From Yoonia litorea (GTDB taxonomy: Bacteria > Pseudomonadota > Alphaproteobacteria > Rhodobacterales > Rhodobacteraceae), in contig NZ_FOZM01000004.1 of assembly GCF_900114675.1 (NCBI RefSeq), forward strand, positions 38,762 to 102,761: a stretch of 64,000 bases of DNA. Direction: 5' to 3'. Below, one piece after another: positions 56,389 to 64,000 of the stretch. The notes beneath the pieces were generated by a model that saw only the letters and a program-made list of their open reading frames with translations, was not told the DNA's origin and did not search any database. Made by a program: the position numbers and the translations under genes. How positions within the stretch are numbered: the stretch's first letter is position 1; each line of letters opens with the position of its first letter.

Positions 56389-57120
56389 ATGAACAAAGAA
56401 GCCCACAAAGTACTATCCCTGACAATTTGGGAGCAGGCCACGCGTCTCTCTCGCGCACCTTTGTTATTCACCCCAAAGGAACTCAAGGAAGCCTATGACG
56501 AAGCAGACAAGATAAGCGCAATCGAGACTTTCTCAGATGGTGCCGAGAGAATTGGGCAGGATGGAACTCCGCCAACTGAGGGTTTCAAAAAGCTTCTGAT
56601 GAATGTTTCGTCGATCACCAGCGAGAAAGCCAAGGCACGAGAGAATTTGAGGACCTATGTCAGGCAACGCCTAAGGCAAGGCGAATTGATCGGTTATGGT
56701 TTCGAGCCCCCTCGCAGGATGGATAGTCAGCCTTTTGAGATACCGCGCAATTGCTGGCACGGGAGGATTGATTGGGTTGCTGCGACATTGAATGGGGAAG
56801 GCTTAGAGTTTATTGAAGTGCGGCTCATCGCGTCTTTGAAAAGAGAGCAGCTAATCGCGACACTTTCCCAACTGGACTTACAACAAGCCAAGACGGTTGG
56901 ACGGCCCAAAATTGGACCTCACATAGAGGCAGCATTCAAATCATTGCATCAGGCAAACAAAATCGACGTCTCTGCTTCTGCCAAATCACATTTCCCAATG
57001 GTGCAGCTCCAGCTCAGAAAAATGTATCCGGATATTTATCCACCAGAACGCATGTTGAGCAACGAAGGCATTCGTGCGCATTTCTCTCCCCTTTTCAATG
57101 AGTTGAAGGAACAGCAGTAA
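56389..57120 (+). CDS. Unrecognised island protein
   Basis: 243 residues, soluble, with many charged residues and no signal peptide. The N-terminal half is helical with a winged-helix-like look (FTPKELKEAYDEADKIS...), the middle contains ENLRTYVRQRLRQGELIGYGFEPP, and the C-terminus is predicted helical. No family recognised. No good ribosome site precedes the ATG, so the start is uncertain. A perfect 10-bp inverted repeat covers its stop and the space before the AlpA-like gene. Confidence 0.6.
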   Translation: MNKEAHKVLSLTIWEQATRLSRAPLLFTPKELKEAYDEADKISAIETFSDGAERIGQDGTPPTEGFKKLLMNVSSITSEKAKARENLRTYVRQRLRQGELIGYGFEPPRRMDSQPFEIPRNCWHGRIDWVAATLNGEGLEFIEVRLIASLKREQLIATLSQLDLQQAKTVGRPKIGPHIEAAFKSLHQANKIDVSASAKSHFPMVQLQLRKMYPDIYPPERMLSNEGIRAHFSPLFNELKEQQ

Positions 57121-57148
57121 ACAGTAAATTCGCAGCCAATTTACTGTT
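57120..57148. promoter_or_regulatory. Inverted repeat upstream of the AlpA-like gene
   Basis: Perfect 10-bp arms AACAGTAAAT / ATTTACTGTT separated by 9 bp. It lies 63 bp before the AlpA-like start and could be its operator or the terminator of the preceding gene; AT-rich arms without a U tract favour an operator. Confidence 0.45.
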
Positions 57149-57210
57149 CTATATGCTGTTTTCCTCCTGCGCCAAGTTGATCGCACTAGAGCGACAACAA
57201 GGAGCAGACA

Positions 57211-57456
57211 ATGAACAAGCGAACAGATTTGAACGCAAACCAGCCAGCCAGTGACTATCTGGACAGCTTCATCAATGAAGAAAAGGCAGCCGAATTTCTC
57301 TGCCAAAGCATCCGCACCATCCAGAAGTGGCGCGTGACCGGCTACGGGCCAAGGTTTTACAAATCCGGGCGGTCCGTCCGCTACCGCCGCCGCGACCTGA
57401 TGGAATGGGCCAACAGCCGCAGCCACGCCAGCACTAGCAGCTATGACGCCGCATGA
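57211..57456 (+). CDS. AlpA/excisionase-type helix-turn-helix protein
   Basis: 81 residues after AAGGAG. The helix-turn-helix is FINEEKAAEFLCQSIRTIQKWRVTGYGPRFYKSGRSVRYRRRDLMEW, the MerR-like fold seen in AlpA and excisionases, where the second helix contacts DNA. It probably controls the integrase or acts as excisionase of the island. Confidence 0.87.
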   Translation: MNKRTDLNANQPASDYLDSFINEEKAAEFLCQSIRTIQKWRVTGYGPRFYKSGRSVRYRRRDLMEWANSRSHASTSSYDAA

Positions 57457-57577
57457 GTTTTGCCCGCGCAGGGGTTGGCAGCGCCGCGCGGGATTTTGGG
57501 GCCGGATGGCTTCAACAAAGGCGCGGGATCAAAGCGGTCTCGCGCCCTTTCTTTCAATCACATTCTAAGAGGTAGTC

Positions 57578-57799
57578 ATGTCGAACCAACCAGCTCACAA
57601 GATCAAGCTTGGTCTGATCACCGCAACCATCTGGGACAATGACGGGTCGTATTCCGTCGATATGAGCCGGTCCTACAAGAACGACCAAAACGAATGGAAG
57701 AACACTTCGGGCTTTTTCCATAGCGACCTTCTAAACGTCGCCAAATGCGCGGAACGCGCAGAAATCTGGATCAGCCGACAACTCTACTCTCGCAGCTAA
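57578..57799 (+). CDS. Small unrecognised island protein
   Basis: 73 residues, starting MSNQPAHKIKLGLITATIWDN and containing YSVDMSRSYKNDQNEWKNTSGFF. Beta-rich, with a GAGG before the ATG. A hairpin with a GCCGGGCG/CGCCCGGC stem follows. Similar short proteins accompany AlpA and Rep genes in other islands of this kind as far as I recall, but no function is known. Confidence 0.65.
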   Translation: MSNQPAHKIKLGLITATIWDNDGSYSVDMSRSYKNDQNEWKNTSGFFHSDLLNVAKCAERAEIWISRQLYSRS

Positions 57800-57808
57800 A
57801 CTAGCAAA

Positions 57809-57828
57809 GCCGGGCGTTAGCGCCCGGC
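57809..57828 (+). terminator. Hairpin after the small island gene
   Basis: Perfect 8-bp stem GCCGGGCG / CGCCCGGC with loop TTAG, 10 bp after the stop. No U tract follows, so termination is uncertain. Confidence 0.5.
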
Positions 57829-57977
57829 CCCAAAACAGATGCTGCCCCGCCGGAGGCGCATATCACCTCAAGTTCTATCCGGTTTCACCAGAATGAACCT
57901 CAATCATTAGCCGATAGGCAAAGAGGGGGGATTTGTAACACCCCCCTCGTAGAATACAAAAGCGAAGGTCAGCGCAG

Positions 57978-59129
57978 ATGGAAGCAGAGATACTGCACAG
58001 TGGCTTTGATGGCCTGCGCGTGACCATTGAAACCGACATTCCCCCTGCCCTGCGGGAGAAACTCTTCGCAGCAAAGGCAGAAGCGATTGAAACCAATCAA
58101 GAAGTCATCCTGACTTTCCGGGACATCTCACTTGGCGTCCGTCGCAGCGGCGGAATGGCCTTCTCTGCCCATACTGGCGAGTTTGGTGCAGAGTGGTATT
58201 TCTTGGACCCTGAAAACCGGCCCAAGAATAATCCCGGCATCACAGTGGACTTCCGGGCGTTCCTATTAGCGACTGGCGGTCTGCGAGCCGCCAGAGAACA
58301 CTTGGACACCTGTCTGACTGCTTTCGGTCTCCGCTGGGGGGAACACCAACTCAGGCCCACACGGGTGGATTTTGCAATCGACTTTCTTGCCCCTTGGTTT
58401 GAACCTGATCGAGCACATCTCATCCTACCGCCGCAGGCAAAGGCGGTAGAGTTCACCGGACCAGCAGATACAGAAACACATGCGAAAGGCGTCCGGGTAA
58501 CAGGATTGCGGGCAGGCAAGACGGAAAGTCGCCAGCTGGTGATCTACGACAAGCGGACAGAAGCAATTCAGAAGGGTAAAGTCGGAGCTTGGGGCAAGAT
58601 TTGGAACGCGACCCGCGCCAGTATGGGCAAACCACCACTCGACATGAAAGACCCAGATCAGAGCCGCGTCTGGCGGTTCGAACTGCGGGCCGGACGAAAG
58701 CAGCTTCGCGACAAGTTTGATATTCGCGGTTGGTCTGACCTCGAAGCATCCATTGGTGACGTGTTCCAGCACTTCTGCAAAAGCATTCGCTACTGCATAC
58801 CAATCACAGACCAGAATCGCGCCCGCTGGCCCACGCATGAGCTGTGGACCGCGGTTGAACAGACGATTGCGGATAACCTGCAAGATAGCATCGCAGGCGT
58901 CCTTCCACGGGACGTGAAAGAGGCGAACCGGCAAGAACACATGGAAATGCTAGACCGGCAGCTCTTGGGGCTATTTGTATCCCGGGCAGCAGCTTCGGGT
59001 ATCAAGACAGAAGGATTTCCTGACTTCTTGGCGGACCACATCCTAACTCTGCTACGCGCATCGGACGGACATCCGGTTGAGTTGGATACTCGAATTGCGA
59101 AAGCAGTAGCAAGATACCGCTGGACCTAG
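57978..59129 (+). CDS. Replication initiation protein (Rep_trans-like)
   Basis: 383 residues from an ATG with GAAGG upstream. Blocks of the Rep_trans/rolling-circle initiator family are seen: RVDFAIDF (129-136), VIYDKRTE (188-195), in which the tyrosine and lysine lie in the usual Y-x-K pattern, and WRFELRAGR (232-240). Proteins of this type nick their origin to start rolling-circle replication of phage, plasmid or satellite DNA. Its presence in an integrated element means the excised form could replicate. Origin sequence not recognised. Family call is from motif spacing and is moderate. Confidence 0.72.
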   Translation: MEAEILHSGFDGLRVTIETDIPPALREKLFAAKAEAIETNQEVILTFRDISLGVRRSGGMAFSAHTGEFGAEWYFLDPENRPKNNPGITVDFRAFLLATGGLRAAREHLDTCLTAFGLRWGEHQLRPTRVDFAIDFLAPWFEPDRAHLILPPQAKAVEFTGPADTETHAKGVRVTGLRAGKTESRQLVIYDKRTEAIQKGKVGAWGKIWNATRASMGKPPLDMKDPDQSRVWRFELRAGRKQLRDKFDIRGWSDLEASIGDVFQHFCKSIRYCIPITDQNRARWPTHELWTAVEQTIADNLQDSIAGVLPRDVKEANRQEHMEMLDRQLLGLFVSRAAASGIKTEGFPDFLADHILTLLRASDGHPVELDTRIAKAVARYRWT

Positions 59130-59404
59130 AGCTGGAAGCAGAAGCTCGCTGCAGGTCTATAGAAGCGAACCGGCAGTCGTAGAGCTACACTTCGAATGCC
59201 GGATGGCGCAAATACGGTAAGAAGCTTGGTGATATTTCCATCGAATGCTTCAACTCTTCCGACAGTTTATTCTGTCGAATCCGGGGAAGCAGCTGTGCAT
59301 CGCTCCGCTCCCTCTATATCTTGCGAAAAGAGTGCAGCTACCCACACAATAGTTCATCAACCCAACGTCCGACTTGTCGCCGACGTCCACCGCGAGAAAG
59401 CAGA
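59130..59404. other. Upstream region of the large island gene
   Basis: 275 bp without a convincing gene. An in-frame TTG at 59321 would lengthen the large protein by 28 residues of non-typical sequence. The stretch should contain the promoter of that gene, but no clear -35/-10 pair or inverted repeat is recognised. Confidence 0.3.
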
Positions 59405-62400
59405 ATGGCATCCACCAAAGAAGAAAAGCAGCTGGCAACAGAACAGCTTTTGAAGCCGTCTGAATTCATGCGCCTGCGGCGTCCCGAACAGTTTTCTGAC
59501 ACCGTGGTAACCAGCGAGCCATATCTGGACCAAGTCTACTTTGAGTACCACCTAGAAACGCTCACCAGTCGCGGGGAAGAAAAAGTCTTTGAGCACTTTG
59601 CCCGAAAGATTTGCGAAGCAGTGATTTGCCCCAACCTTATTCCGCAAACAGGCCCTACCGGAGGTGGTGATAGTAAAGTCGATACGGAGAATATTCCCGT
59701 AAGTTCGGATATTTCGGAGCGTTGGTTTTATGGCGAAGACTCAGCGTCCGAACGTTGGGGCTTCGCCTTCAGCGCAAAGAAGGCTTGGCAGCCGAAATGC
59801 AAATCCGACGTTCAGAAGATCGCTAAGACGAAGCGAGGCTACAAATGTGTTTTCTTCGTATCAAATCAGTTTGTCCCAGACCGCAAGCGCGCGGAACTTG
59901 AGGACGAGCTGACCAAGAAACATGGATTTTCGGTTCGAGTTCTAGATCGAAGCTGGCTTGTCGAAGCAGTGTTCGAAAAAGGGTATGAAGACCTCGCCAT
60001 CGAAACGCTGCAACTGAGCATTGCCATGCAGTCGAATAAGAAGGTTGGTATCGGCGATCAGCAAAAGCGCACCGAACTTGAAGCGCTCGAGAAACGTATT
60101 CAGGCAGTTAAGGGCGAAGGCGAGATCGACTTTCAGCTGATGGATGACTGTTTGCACGCAGCAATTTTGAGTCGGGAATTAGAGGAACCCAGAGAGTTCA
60201 CAGACGGGCGTTTCGATAGAGCAAGGCGCATGGCCGCAAAAGCGGGAAACAATCGTCAAATACTCGCTGCGATATATCAGCACGCATGGACAGCAGCCTA
60301 CTGGCACGATGATCCTGACACATCTTCGAAGCTCTACGACGAGATTGAGAAACGGTCACTCGCCAGTGATCGTGTCGAAGATGTCGAGTGCGCAGTTAAC
60401 ATCTGGCAGACGATGCTGTCGCTAATCCGGCATGGAAGCACTAAACGCGATACAGAATTTGACGAAAGAACTAAGAGACTTCTTGCACACTTAGAAACCG
60501 TTGCGAACGATGCACAACGTCCCAATAACGCAGCAAATGCGAAGGGCATGTTGTTGCTCATGCGAATATCTTTGGATCAAGAAGACGACGATCTCCTGAC
60601 GCAGTACATCAACGAGTTCAGGGCTTTGTTTGAAGACGCAAGACGGCTAGGCGGCTTTCAGTTTCACAGGTTCCGAGAAATCTTTGAGATATTGGGTGAC
60701 GCCATCGGCGAACTTCCGGCCTATGACGTTGCTTTTGAAACTGTTCTATCGATTGTGGAACAGCGATCTAGTGAAACGGCAGCTGGCGATCAACTTTTTA
60801 GGCGCGGCGTCCAGAAGATTGAAGCTGGCCATTTATATGATGCAATTCGTTATCTGGGCCGTGCCATGGCGCGCTTTACCAAGCATGAATCGCAGCTCAG
60901 ACTCGAAGCATGTTTGGCGGGCTTGGCACATGCCTATTCCAAGGCAGGCCTTTATTGGGCAGCATACTGCGCCTACGTGTCTTTGCTCTCAATGCTCATG
61001 GGACGTTTTGAGAAGGATCGAGATGTCAAAACTGGCATCTACCGGGTATGTGTTGAACTCACTTTGAACTGTCTTCGGACAGGCAATGTTCCGAGCTTCT
61101 TGTTCTTCTTTCACCTTGAGAAAGTATTCGAAACCTACATCGAAAAAGAAGCTAATTCGGAAGGTGAATCGAAGTCTAAGGACAGGTTAGATGACCGTGA
61201 TGGATACTTAGCCACATTGCTGCTTGATGCCACGGACGAGCAAAAGGACACTCTTGCATATCTTCCAGTGCTCTTCGAGGGACTTGGACTGACAACCTCC
61301 GCGATGATTGTCTATCTTATGCATCAAGGGCAAGCGGGCTTGCGCGAAGAGGGCTTCTTGCCAGATGGCGTATCTGACGAAGATGTCTGGGAAATGATCG
61401 CACAGATGGCGAAGCAACCCGTCAGATCAGAGATGGCGGGTTTTCTTGAACTGCGGGACCTCGCCAAGGTCACAATGAAATCCAATTGTTTGGGGGTTCA
61501 GTGGGAAATCGAAGCCACCAACAGCACAACAGTAGTACGTGTAGCTCAGAGTTTCGTGGGTTTCATAGAATCGGCATTGTCCACGAGTTTGAACGCGGAC
61601 ATCATGCCAACGACTTCCACGATCAGATTGGAGTTTGTTGATGCCAAGGAGAGCCATAGCGCGAATGGCCAGATGATTTCCTTTCAAGAGGACGACAGCA
61701 ATGACTTCTTTGAGGTTGCCGTCGATCCTGAGAAATTTGAAGGTTCAAGTGAGTATATGACGGTGATGCGTGATGCCTTTGTCGAGCTCTTTGCGCACTT
61801 GGTGGGAACATACATGACCACGCACGATCCCGAAGCTTATCTGGATCGTGTCGTCGGCTCCGAAGAAGGGTTTCGGCGCGCGTTGATCTTTAATGACATG
61901 GTGACAACGGCGACCAATGTGTTTTCGGAAGAGAGCGAAGAAACTCTCGGTACATATATTGAGTCAAACGAACCAATCGCCAAGACCGCGTCTGCTGGCT
62001 TCAAAGCGAAGTTTAAACTTGTTTCCAAAAGCGTTTCGCCAATGCCTCCAGCCGAAATGGACCGCAAAGAGATTGAATTCGGTGAAGGTGAGATTCCGAC
62101 AGAACTTCTGGAACCAACGAATACAGCGCACCGACAAAGGCGAGTGGTATCACCAATCAATGTTAGAAAGTGGGATCGCGCAAAGTGGAGCGGTTGTGGA
62201 TTTTTGTCTGCTCCAGGCTTTCCTCCAGTTTTTGGACTGATTTTCACAAACGAACAGGCCGCGCTAAGCATTTTTGAAGAATGGCGAAACAAGTTTGGAA
62301 AAGAAGATGTACATGATGACATCCGAGTATCCATTGTAGGTCAACTTTCCCATCGTGACCCGCATGGATACGGAGTAACAGTGGGCGGCAACTTTGAGAA

Positions 62401-62824
62401 TGCAGACATGCGCGAACAGGAGTCTGCGGTTATGATCTCCAGAATCAACTTCATGGAGCATCCAAACCCCCAGAGCCTTGCAGTATTTCTCGCCGCATAT
62501 GGTGAACTTGGTGGCTACATTCTTGCACCAATTGTAGCCAATAGCGATCTTTCGGATGGAAAGTTCATGCCTGAGCTCGGGCTCCGGAAACGTCACTTGA
62601 AAGTTCGAAGCGCTTGGGAGATCGGCGAGCACGATCCTGATTGTGTAGTGCTAAAGCCTGATCATGATCCGATTATCCCTTCCGATGTCCAGAACCCGCC
62701 TGTCGTCAAAGCAATGGCGCGCGTACGTTCGAGAAGGCGCTCAGTTAACCCGAACGGGGGCTTAAATCGCGCTGGGCGGCGACGTGAGAAAGCAAAGGGC
62801 AAGCGCAAGAAAAAGAGGACATAG
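59405..62824 (+). CDS. Large protein with N-terminal Mrr-like nuclease motif and helical repeats (candidate defence cargo)
   Basis: 1139 residues from an ATG at 59405. Residues 50-190 look like a PD-(D/E)xK restriction-endonuclease fold of Mrr type: GPTGGGDSKVD (83-93, D89 as metal ligand) and FAFSAKKAW (120-128, S123-x-K125 in the position of E-x-K), then KTKRGYKCVFFVSNQF. Residues 195-650 form a long helical repeat region (LRLEACLAGLAHAYSKAGLYWAAYCAYVSLL), TPR-like. The second half is mixed and unknown; the last 35 residues are strongly basic and could bind DNA or RNA. No Walker motif is seen. A nuclease head fused to repeats in an island suggests an anti-phage effector. Confidence 0.65.
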   Translation: MASTKEEKQLATEQLLKPSEFMRLRRPEQFSDTVVTSEPYLDQVYFEYHLETLTSRGEEKVFEHFARKICEAVICPNLIPQTGPTGGGDSKVDTENIPVSSDISERWFYGEDSASERWGFAFSAKKAWQPKCKSDVQKIAKTKRGYKCVFFVSNQFVPDRKRAELEDELTKKHGFSVRVLDRSWLVEAVFEKGYEDLAIETLQLSIAMQSNKKVGIGDQQKRTELEALEKRIQAVKGEGEIDFQLMDDCLHAAILSRELEEPREFTDGRFDRARRMAAKAGNNRQILAAIYQHAWTAAYWHDDPDTSSKLYDEIEKRSLASDRVEDVECAVNIWQTMLSLIRHGSTKRDTEFDERTKRLLAHLETVANDAQRPNNAANAKGMLLLMRISLDQEDDDLLTQYINEFRALFEDARRLGGFQFHRFREIFEILGDAIGELPAYDVAFETVLSIVEQRSSETAAGDQLFRRGVQKIEAGHLYDAIRYLGRAMARFTKHESQLRLEACLAGLAHAYSKAGLYWAAYCAYVSLLSMLMGRFEKDRDVKTGIYRVCVELTLNCLRTGNVPSFLFFFHLEKVFETYIEKEANSEGESKSKDRLDDRDGYLATLLLDATDEQKDTLAYLPVLFEGLGLTTSAMIVYLMHQGQAGLREEGFLPDGVSDEDVWEMIAQMAKQPVRSEMAGFLELRDLAKVTMKSNCLGVQWEIEATNSTTVVRVAQSFVGFIESALSTSLNADIMPTTSTIRLEFVDAKESHSANGQMISFQEDDSNDFFEVAVDPEKFEGSSEYMTVMRDAFVELFAHLVGTYMTTHDPEAYLDRVVGSEEGFRRALIFNDMVTTATNVFSEESEETLGTYIESNEPIAKTASAGFKAKFKLVSKSVSPMPPAEMDRKEIEFGEGEIPTELLEPTNTAHRQRRVVSPINVRKWDRAKWSGCGFLSAPGFPPVFGLIFTNEQAALSIFEEWRNKFGKEDVHDDIRVSIVGQLSHRDPHGYGVTVGGNFENADMREQESAVMISRINFMEHPNPQSLAVFLAAYGELGGYILAPIVANSDLSDGKFMPELGLRKRHLKVRSAWEIGEHDPDCVVLKPDHDPIIPSDVQNPPVVKAMARVRSRRRSVNPNGGLNRAGRRREKAKGKRKKKRT

Positions 62825-62950
62825 AGTGGTTTTGTTTACGCACTACCTTCAAGAAGCAAGCAATACGAGTTCCAATCTTGCAGCGAGTACCTGCAATGCT
62901 TGCTACACTATCAGCATTTTGCTGGTTCTGCAGTCGGCCACTTTGTACCG

Positions 62951-63469
62951 TTAACGCCATGCCGACTTCGGGCATTCAAGCCTGAATTTCAGCCTCTCGA
63001 TCTGAACGGACGCTGTGCGAGCTCTCCCGATGAACGCTTCGATCTCTGTAGTGCTTGAAGTTGCCTTAGGTGCTGTTGCAGCTAACTCTTGCAGCAATTT
63101 GAAGCCAGCGTGTTCAAGCTCCTGTATATGATCGGTCTCTGAGCGATCGAAAAAGCCGGTGCCAAGAACGGGAAAGGCCCTGTCATTCTTGTTTTCCCAC
63201 TGTAGCCGAGTTGCCTGGCAAGCCTCTTGCAACCTAATCAAGCTTCGCTCTGCGCCAGAAATGCTGTCCTGCATCTTTACTCGAAGCGCCGTCAGGTCCG
63301 AGTCTTTGGTGGCTTGAACAGCATGCTTGGCCGCTTTGAACGCTAGTGCCGCATATACAAGAGCAGCAGCGGCAATCAGGAGCGAGATGATTTCGAACGC
63401 GTGTTGCGCGGCAAGGTTCAGAGTAGTCTCAAGATTCACAGAAGCCCCCGGGTCGAAAATTGAACCCAT
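62951..63469 (-). CDS. Membrane-anchored coiled-coil protein
   Basis: 172 residues. One membrane helix near the N-terminus (FEIISLLIAAAALVYAALAF, about 25-44) is followed by a long helical, charged region (HAVQATKDSDLTALRVKMQD... LIRLQEACQATRLQWENKN) with heptad-like spacing. Small bitopic proteins of this shape often accompany island cargo genes, but no family is recognised. It converges on the large nuclease-like gene, 126 bp apart, and faces the right att end. Confidence 0.6.
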   Translation of the reverse strand: MGSIFDPGASVNLETTLNLAAQHAFEIISLLIAAAALVYAALAFKAAKHAVQATKDSDLTALRVKMQDSISGAERSLIRLQEACQATRLQWENKNDRAFPVLGTGFFDRSETDHIQELEHAGFKLLQELAATAPKATSSTTEIEAFIGRARTASVQIERLKFRLECPKSAWR

Positions 63470-63656
63470 TATTGGTTCTAGTCCTACGTGGTAGCCACAC
63501 CCCCAGATTGCAAGCCTCGAAGCTCAGCTACGTTTCGGAGCTCCTTGACGCTCTTCTTGAGGAGGAGGGAAGTGTACAATCGGACTTTGAATGATTGCGT
63601 ACACTTGCTTCCGCCTACCGTTGCAGATCAAGCACAGTAGTGACTGCTCTCCAACT

Positions 63657-63674
63657 GCTTCCACAGTGCTTCCA
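63657..63674 (+). promoter_or_regulatory. Two phased GCTTCCA sites (integrase arm-type sites, right)
   Basis: GCTTCCA at 63657-63663 and 63668-63674, start to start 11 bp apart, match the three sites near the left end (54994-55021). They lie 69 bp inside the right att repeat. Confidence 0.55.
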
Positions 63675-63742
63675 GTGTGGGAACGGCAACGCGGATAGCC
63701 CCGCGAATGCGAGGCGTAGTATGTTGATATTATGTGATAATT

Positions 63743-63820
<78 letters not shown>

Positions 63821-63838
63821 ACACTGTGTGCAGTTCCT

Positions 63839-63924
63839 TGTCAGGTTATGCGCCTGACGAGGCGTTTGTGTTCAGCAAACTCTCGAGGAGAGTTTGTAAC
63901 AAACGCGGGCTGCTCCATCCCGCG
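63839..63924 (-). pseudogene. Broken tRNA-fMet 5' half with hairpin replacing the D-arm
   Basis: On the minus strand, CGCGGGATGGAGCAGCCCG is identical to the first 19 nt of the intact tRNA-fMet, and CTCGTCAGG / CATAACCTGA repeats the anticodon arm with CTCATAA changed to CGCATAA. Between them, GGTAG is replaced by about 45 nt that fold on themselves: outer arms GCGTTTGT / ACAAACGC and inner arms CAAACTCTC / GAGAGTTTG with loop GAG. The T-arm and 3' acceptor strand are missing. It ends about 20 nt before the intact gene, in a tandem arrangement. Confidence 0.8.
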
Positions 63925-64000
63925 ACATTTGCCTCAAGATTTGTATTTGAGGCGCATCGTTTGAGAGATACGATTTGATGTTTTGAGCTGCTTATTAGGT

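Noticed and set aside
59405..62824. STAND/Avs-type NTPase defence protein
   Set aside because: The nuclease-like head would fit, but no Walker A or B motif is seen in the following 950 residues.

Overview
The window looks like chromosome of a Roseobacter-group alphaproteobacterium (Rhodobacterales); the genus cannot be fixed from the sequence. The evidence is high GC, many GTG/TTG starts, tight 4-bp stop/start overlaps, and a core set typical of the group: phaA-phaB, uvrC-pgsA-moaD-moaE, a TRAP solute-binding protein, an MttB-like methyltransferase beside a 3-hydroxyisobutyrate-dehydrogenase-like enzyme, and GcvA-type LysR regulators.

Layout. 1-28.8 kb is mostly housekeeping and catabolic: a sugar isomerase/epimerase fragment, a fatty-acid desaturase, fadH, LysR genes, a coupled cinA-like/GNAT/AhpD-like/OmpA-like operon, sfsA, map, a TRAP binding protein, an O-antigen-ligase-like protein, a polyprenyl diphosphate synthase, a TrmN6-like methyltransferase, phaAB, a degenerate EAL protein, tag, an MFS transporter, moaED-pgsA-uvrC, an S49 peptidase operon with a small unlisted gene, an ABC-2 exporter and a GAPDH-type dehydrogenase. 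Two intergenic regions (1359-1413 and 19209-19274) carry the same array of 11-bp GTACAC-type units and probably belong to one regulon.

29.3-39.5 kb is a co-directional signalling block: membrane Ser/Thr kinase, FHA protein, PP2C phosphatase, a degenerate GTPase, a large dynamin-like GTPase, a second GTPase and two small roadblock-like or unknown proteins. The kinase/FHA/PP2C trio resembles the threonine-phosphorylation module of type VI secretion, but no secretion gene is present. A fluoroacetate-dehalogenase-type hydrolase overlaps its end by 1 bp. This is the best candidate for an undescribed system.

40.4-54.7 kb holds an MttB-family/dehydrogenase pair with a divergent LysR gene, small secreted proteins, a Sel1-repeat protein, a secreted protein pair, two GT-B glycosyltransferases and two SAM-methyltransferase-like proteins, probably for cell-surface or glycan work.

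54.8-63.8 kb is an integrated element in the 3' half of a tRNA-fMet gene, bounded by a perfect 46-bp repeat. It carries a tyrosine integrase, an AlpA-like regulator, a Rep_trans-type replication initiator, two unknown genes, and as apparent cargo a 1139-residue protein with an N-terminal Mrr-like nuclease motif plus a small membrane protein. The cargo is a candidate anti-phage defence gene. Just 5' of the tRNA lies a second, broken tRNA-fMet 5' half whose D-arm is replaced by a long hairpin.
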